Assembly: GCA_023460055.1 (NCBI GenBank) | Contig: JAEWRJ010000176.1 | Span: 1 to 6,976, forward strand | DNA length: 6,976 nt | Origin: Bacillota bacterium | Lineage (GTDB): Bacteria > Bacillota > Clostridia > Christensenellales > Aristaeellaceae | Reading direction: 5' to 3' | Shown: positions 5,781 to 6,976 of the stretch, piece by piece | Numbering within the stretch: position 1 is the first letter of the stretch | Layout of the letters: each line of letters begins with the position of its first letter | The notes under the pieces: model-generated | Told to the model about the DNA's origin: nothing | Database searches by the model: none | Seen by the model: the letters and a program-made list of their open reading frames with translations, nothing else | Position numbers and translations under genes: made by a program

Positions 5781-5839
5781 TTGCTCATATCCTCCTGTAT
5801 AACCTTATTGATGGTTTGCTGATCATGCCCCTGCCGTCT

Positions 5840-5869
5840 ATTATATACGAAATGCTTAAAAATTGTTAG
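5840..5869 (-). promoter_or_regulatory. Candidate promoter for the pirin/macro-HTH transcript
   Basis: On the minus strand a perfect TATAAT (5840-5845) lies 18 bp downstream of CTAACA (5864-5869), which matches four of six positions of TTGACA. The region between is A/T-rich, unlike the surrounding coding DNA. The start point would be near 5833, leaving a leader of about 50 nt before the pirin ATG with its strong AGGAGG. This is the best promoter candidate in the window. Confidence 0.6.
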
Positions 5870-5880
5870 CCTTTCGGGCT
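5858..5880 (-). terminator. Weak intrinsic terminator candidate after the PAT-like GNAT gene
   Basis: Directly after the TGA stop (5884-5886), the minus strand has AGCC-CGAAA-GGCT (5868-5880) followed, after five bases, by TTTTT (5858-5862). The stem is only four base pairs and the T-run is slightly distant, so termination would be leaky. It overlaps the -35 region of the pirin promoter candidate. Confidence 0.35.
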
Positions 5881-5883
5881 TTA

Positions 5884-6459
5884 TCAGGCGTTTGCCTCAT
5901 CCAGGATCGCCTGGACTTCCGCCTGATCAAGCTGCTCAAAGCGCGTGCAGGGGAGCGGTTCATCATAGGCCGCGATCTGCTTTTCATACCACAGCACATC
6001 CAGCCACCGGCCGTTCTTGTAGCCGATGTTATGAAAGCAGCCCAGGAGGCTGAAGCCCTGCTTCTCATGGAAGCGGACGCTGCCCCGGTTGCTGCCGGTG
6101 ACACCGCCGTAGACGTTGCGGATGTTCTGCAGCTTAAGCAGGCGGATGAGGGTTTCATAGAGCCGAACACCCAGCCCCCTTGAAGTCATCATGGGGTCCA
6201 TATAGACGGACAGCTCCGCGCTCCACTGATAAGCCTCGCGCTCGCGGATGCGGTGGGCGTAGGCATAGCCGATCAGGCGGCCATCCAGTTCGCACACCAG
6301 GTAGGGAAACTCGCGCCTGGTATCCTCGACCCGGCGCAGGTATTCATCCAGGCCCGGCAGTGTCATCTCAAAGGTGATATCGGTGTCTATATATTGGGCA
6401 TACAGCGCGCGCAGCGCCTCCGTGTCTTGCGCATTAGCCAGCCGGATCATTGGTTTCAT
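5884..6459 (-). CDS. GNAT acetyltransferase, phosphinothricin acetyltransferase/MnaT-like
   Basis: This 191-residue single-domain acetyltransferase belongs to the PAT/YncA (MnaT) branch, whose members acetylate phosphinothricin, methionine sulfone or related amino-acid analogues. Marks of the branch are TFEMTLP (29-35), FPYLVCELDGRLIGYAYA (51-68), the REREAYQWSAELSVYMDP segment (72-89), the CoA loop SRGLGVRLYE (93-102), GSNRGSVRFHEKQGF (122-136) and GYKNGRWLDVLWYEK (146-160). Beyond the usual end there is a short acidic tail (about 165-191). The ATG at 6457-6459 has AAGGAGG (6464-6470) 4 nt upstream; the second ATG at 6450 would be 13 nt away and is less likely. It lies 56 nt after the broken GNAT gene. 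Substrate specificity cannot be read from sequence, so herbicide resistance should not be assumed. Confidence 0.9.
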   Translation of the reverse strand: MKPMIRLANAQDTEALRALYAQYIDTDITFEMTLPGLDEYLRRVEDTRREFPYLVCELDGRLIGYAYAHRIREREAYQWSAELSVYMDPMMTSRGLGVRLYETLIRLLKLQNIRNVYGGVTGSNRGSVRFHEKQGFSLLGCFHNIGYKNGRWLDVLWYEKQIAAYDEPLPCTRFEQLDQAEVQAILDEANA

Positions 6460-6515
6460 AAGGCCTCCTTGAGGAAGAATGGACTGTTTATTTGTGCGCT
6501 TCGTTTCAGCGCGGC

Positions 6516-6851
6516 TTAGTCCCCGATCTCATAGACGCGGCTGTCATCGCCGAAATCACTGCGTATGCCGCACAGATAGCGCCAGCCATAGCGCTCATAG
6601 AATCCCTCGTGGTCTGTCAGCAGATACAGGCGCGTATGCCCCAAATGGAGCGCGTCCAGGCGGACATATTCAAGCAGGCTTCCCGCGATGCCCTGACCCC
6701 GGGCCGCCTCCTCGACATACAGGGCGCAGAGGTTGGGGCTGAGGTCCTTGCGGGGGTGAAAATCGTTCTCGATCAGGCCCGCGCCGCCCAGTATATCTCC
6801 CCGGGAGGACAGCGCCAGATACCACTGGGGGATACGGGCGGGATCGCTCAT
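6516..6851 (-). pseudogene. GNAT acetyltransferase lacking its N-terminal part, probably broken by an insertion sequence
   Basis: The 111 readable residues contain the C-terminal two thirds of a GNAT enzyme: IPQWYLAL (7-14), GGAGLIENDFHPRKDLSPN (22-40), the CoA loop RGQGIAGSLL (51-60) and TDHEGFYERYGWRYLC (79-94). Relatives I recall are about 150 residues and carry roughly 40 more residues before PQWYL, with a WFHxKW-type motif and the first strand and helix of the fold. Here the frame meets a TAA at 6864-6866, five codons before the ATG (6849-6851), and that TAA ends a transposase-like reading in the same frame. No ribosome binding site precedes the ATG. I infer an insertion that removed the start region; a functional short protein is possible but unlikely. 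Confidence 0.65.
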
Positions 6852-6976
6852 ACTAATATGCGATTAACCTGCCGATAAAATCCAACTGCGATGAGTGATT
6901 GACCTGACGGTCGCATGATCCAGAGAGCAAATGGTCTCGCACAGTCTTTCAACTACCTTTTCGAGGGATACGAATA
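6852..6976 (-). mobile_element. Probable end of an insertion sequence running off the window
   Basis: Bases right of about 6852 do not continue the acetyltransferase family and instead encode the transposase-like C-terminus. The exact element end cannot be placed; several TA dinucleotides (IS630-type elements insert at TA) lie between about 6849 and 6858. The inverted repeat partner would be outside the window. Confidence 0.4.
6864..6976 (-). CDS. C-terminal 36 residues of a transposase-like protein (IS630-like by eye), cut by window edge
   Basis: The minus frame from 6974 runs without interruption to TAA at 6864-6866. The peptide has FVSLEKVVERLCETICSL, then ATVRSITHRSWIL near its end. This pattern of a leucine- and cysteine-containing helix followed by (R/K)S-I-x-x-R-x-W-I close to the C-terminus resembles the end of IS630-type DDE transposases. 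The match is from memory and only 36 residues long. The catalytic DDE residues lie outside the window. Its stop codon is immediately followed by the truncated acetyltransferase, as expected where an insertion sequence ends within a gene. It could instead be the end of another short-helix protein. Confidence 0.45.
   Translation of the reverse strand, partial: FVSLEKVVERLCETICSLDHATVRSITHRSWILSAG

Noticed and set aside
5786..5788. ATG just upstream of the pirin start, in another frame
   Set aside because: It is only 2 nt from the AGGAGG core and opens a frame without family likeness; the pirin ATG at 5780 is 10 nt from the same site and starts a canonical pirin.
4929..5822. A 297-codon open frame on the plus strand
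   Set aside because: It is the antisense shadow of the pirin gene, whose metal ligands and family ends are clear on the minus strand.
6496..6512. Hairpin GCGCT-7nt-AGCGC after the truncated GNAT gene
   Set aside because: A 5-bp stem with a 7-nt loop and no T-run in the minus direction is within what chance gives in GC-rich DNA; too weak for a terminator call.
6915..6976. Short open plus-strand frame beginning MIQRANGLAQS at the right edge
   Set aside because: It has no ribosome binding site and is antisense to a minus-strand reading that looks more protein-like and ends in a sensible stop.

Overview
The window reads as a chromosomal stretch from a GC-rich Firmicute, most likely of class Clostridia. 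The support is indirect: strong AGGAGG-type ribosome binding sites before most genes, occasional GTG and TTG starts, and proteins that look like clostridial versions of their families (M3 oligoendopeptidase of the non-PepF type, macro domain with a C-terminal HTH-like tail, small MIDAS vWA protein, COG2231 HhH-GPD glycosylase). No rRNA, tRNA, CRISPR array or phage structural gene was seen. Every gene I can support lies on the minus strand, so transcription runs from high to low coordinates.

From the right edge (upstream) to the left: a 36-residue C-terminal scrap of a transposase-like protein (6976-6864, IS630-like by eye) abuts a GNAT acetyltransferase lacking its N-terminal part (6851-6516), so an insertion sequence probably broke that gene. 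Next is an intact phosphinothricin-acetyltransferase-like GNAT (6459-5884). A promoter-containing gap leads to a pirin (5780-4941), followed 5 nt later by a macro-domain protein with an XRE-like HTH tail (4935-3880). After 86 nt come a vWA protein (3793-3146), a MagIII-like/COG2231 DNA glycosylase (3129-2488, TTG start), a YjbR/MmcQ protein (2491-2156, GTG start in a GTGA overlap) and a double-GNAT fusion (2139-1024), with 16-nt gaps or overlaps. A 66-nt gap holding stacked dyad symmetries and a TATAAT box precedes an M3 oligoendopeptidase (957-1), whose HExxH site lies outside the window.

Most of these are known families. The most interesting context is pirin, macro-HTH, vWA, DNA glycosylase and YjbR in one same-strand run. 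The macro domain has Cys where MacroD-type hydrolases have their loop Asp. The vWA protein keeps a complete MIDAS. The glycosylase lacks the lyase lysine. This could be a stress, ADP-ribose or DNA-lesion module, but that is inference from adjacency; no toxin, ADP-ribosyltransferase or other effector is present, so I do not claim a defence system. The most striking DNA-level feature is a perfect 13-bp inverted repeat inside the glycosylase gene that looks like an intrinsic terminator embedded in coding sequence.
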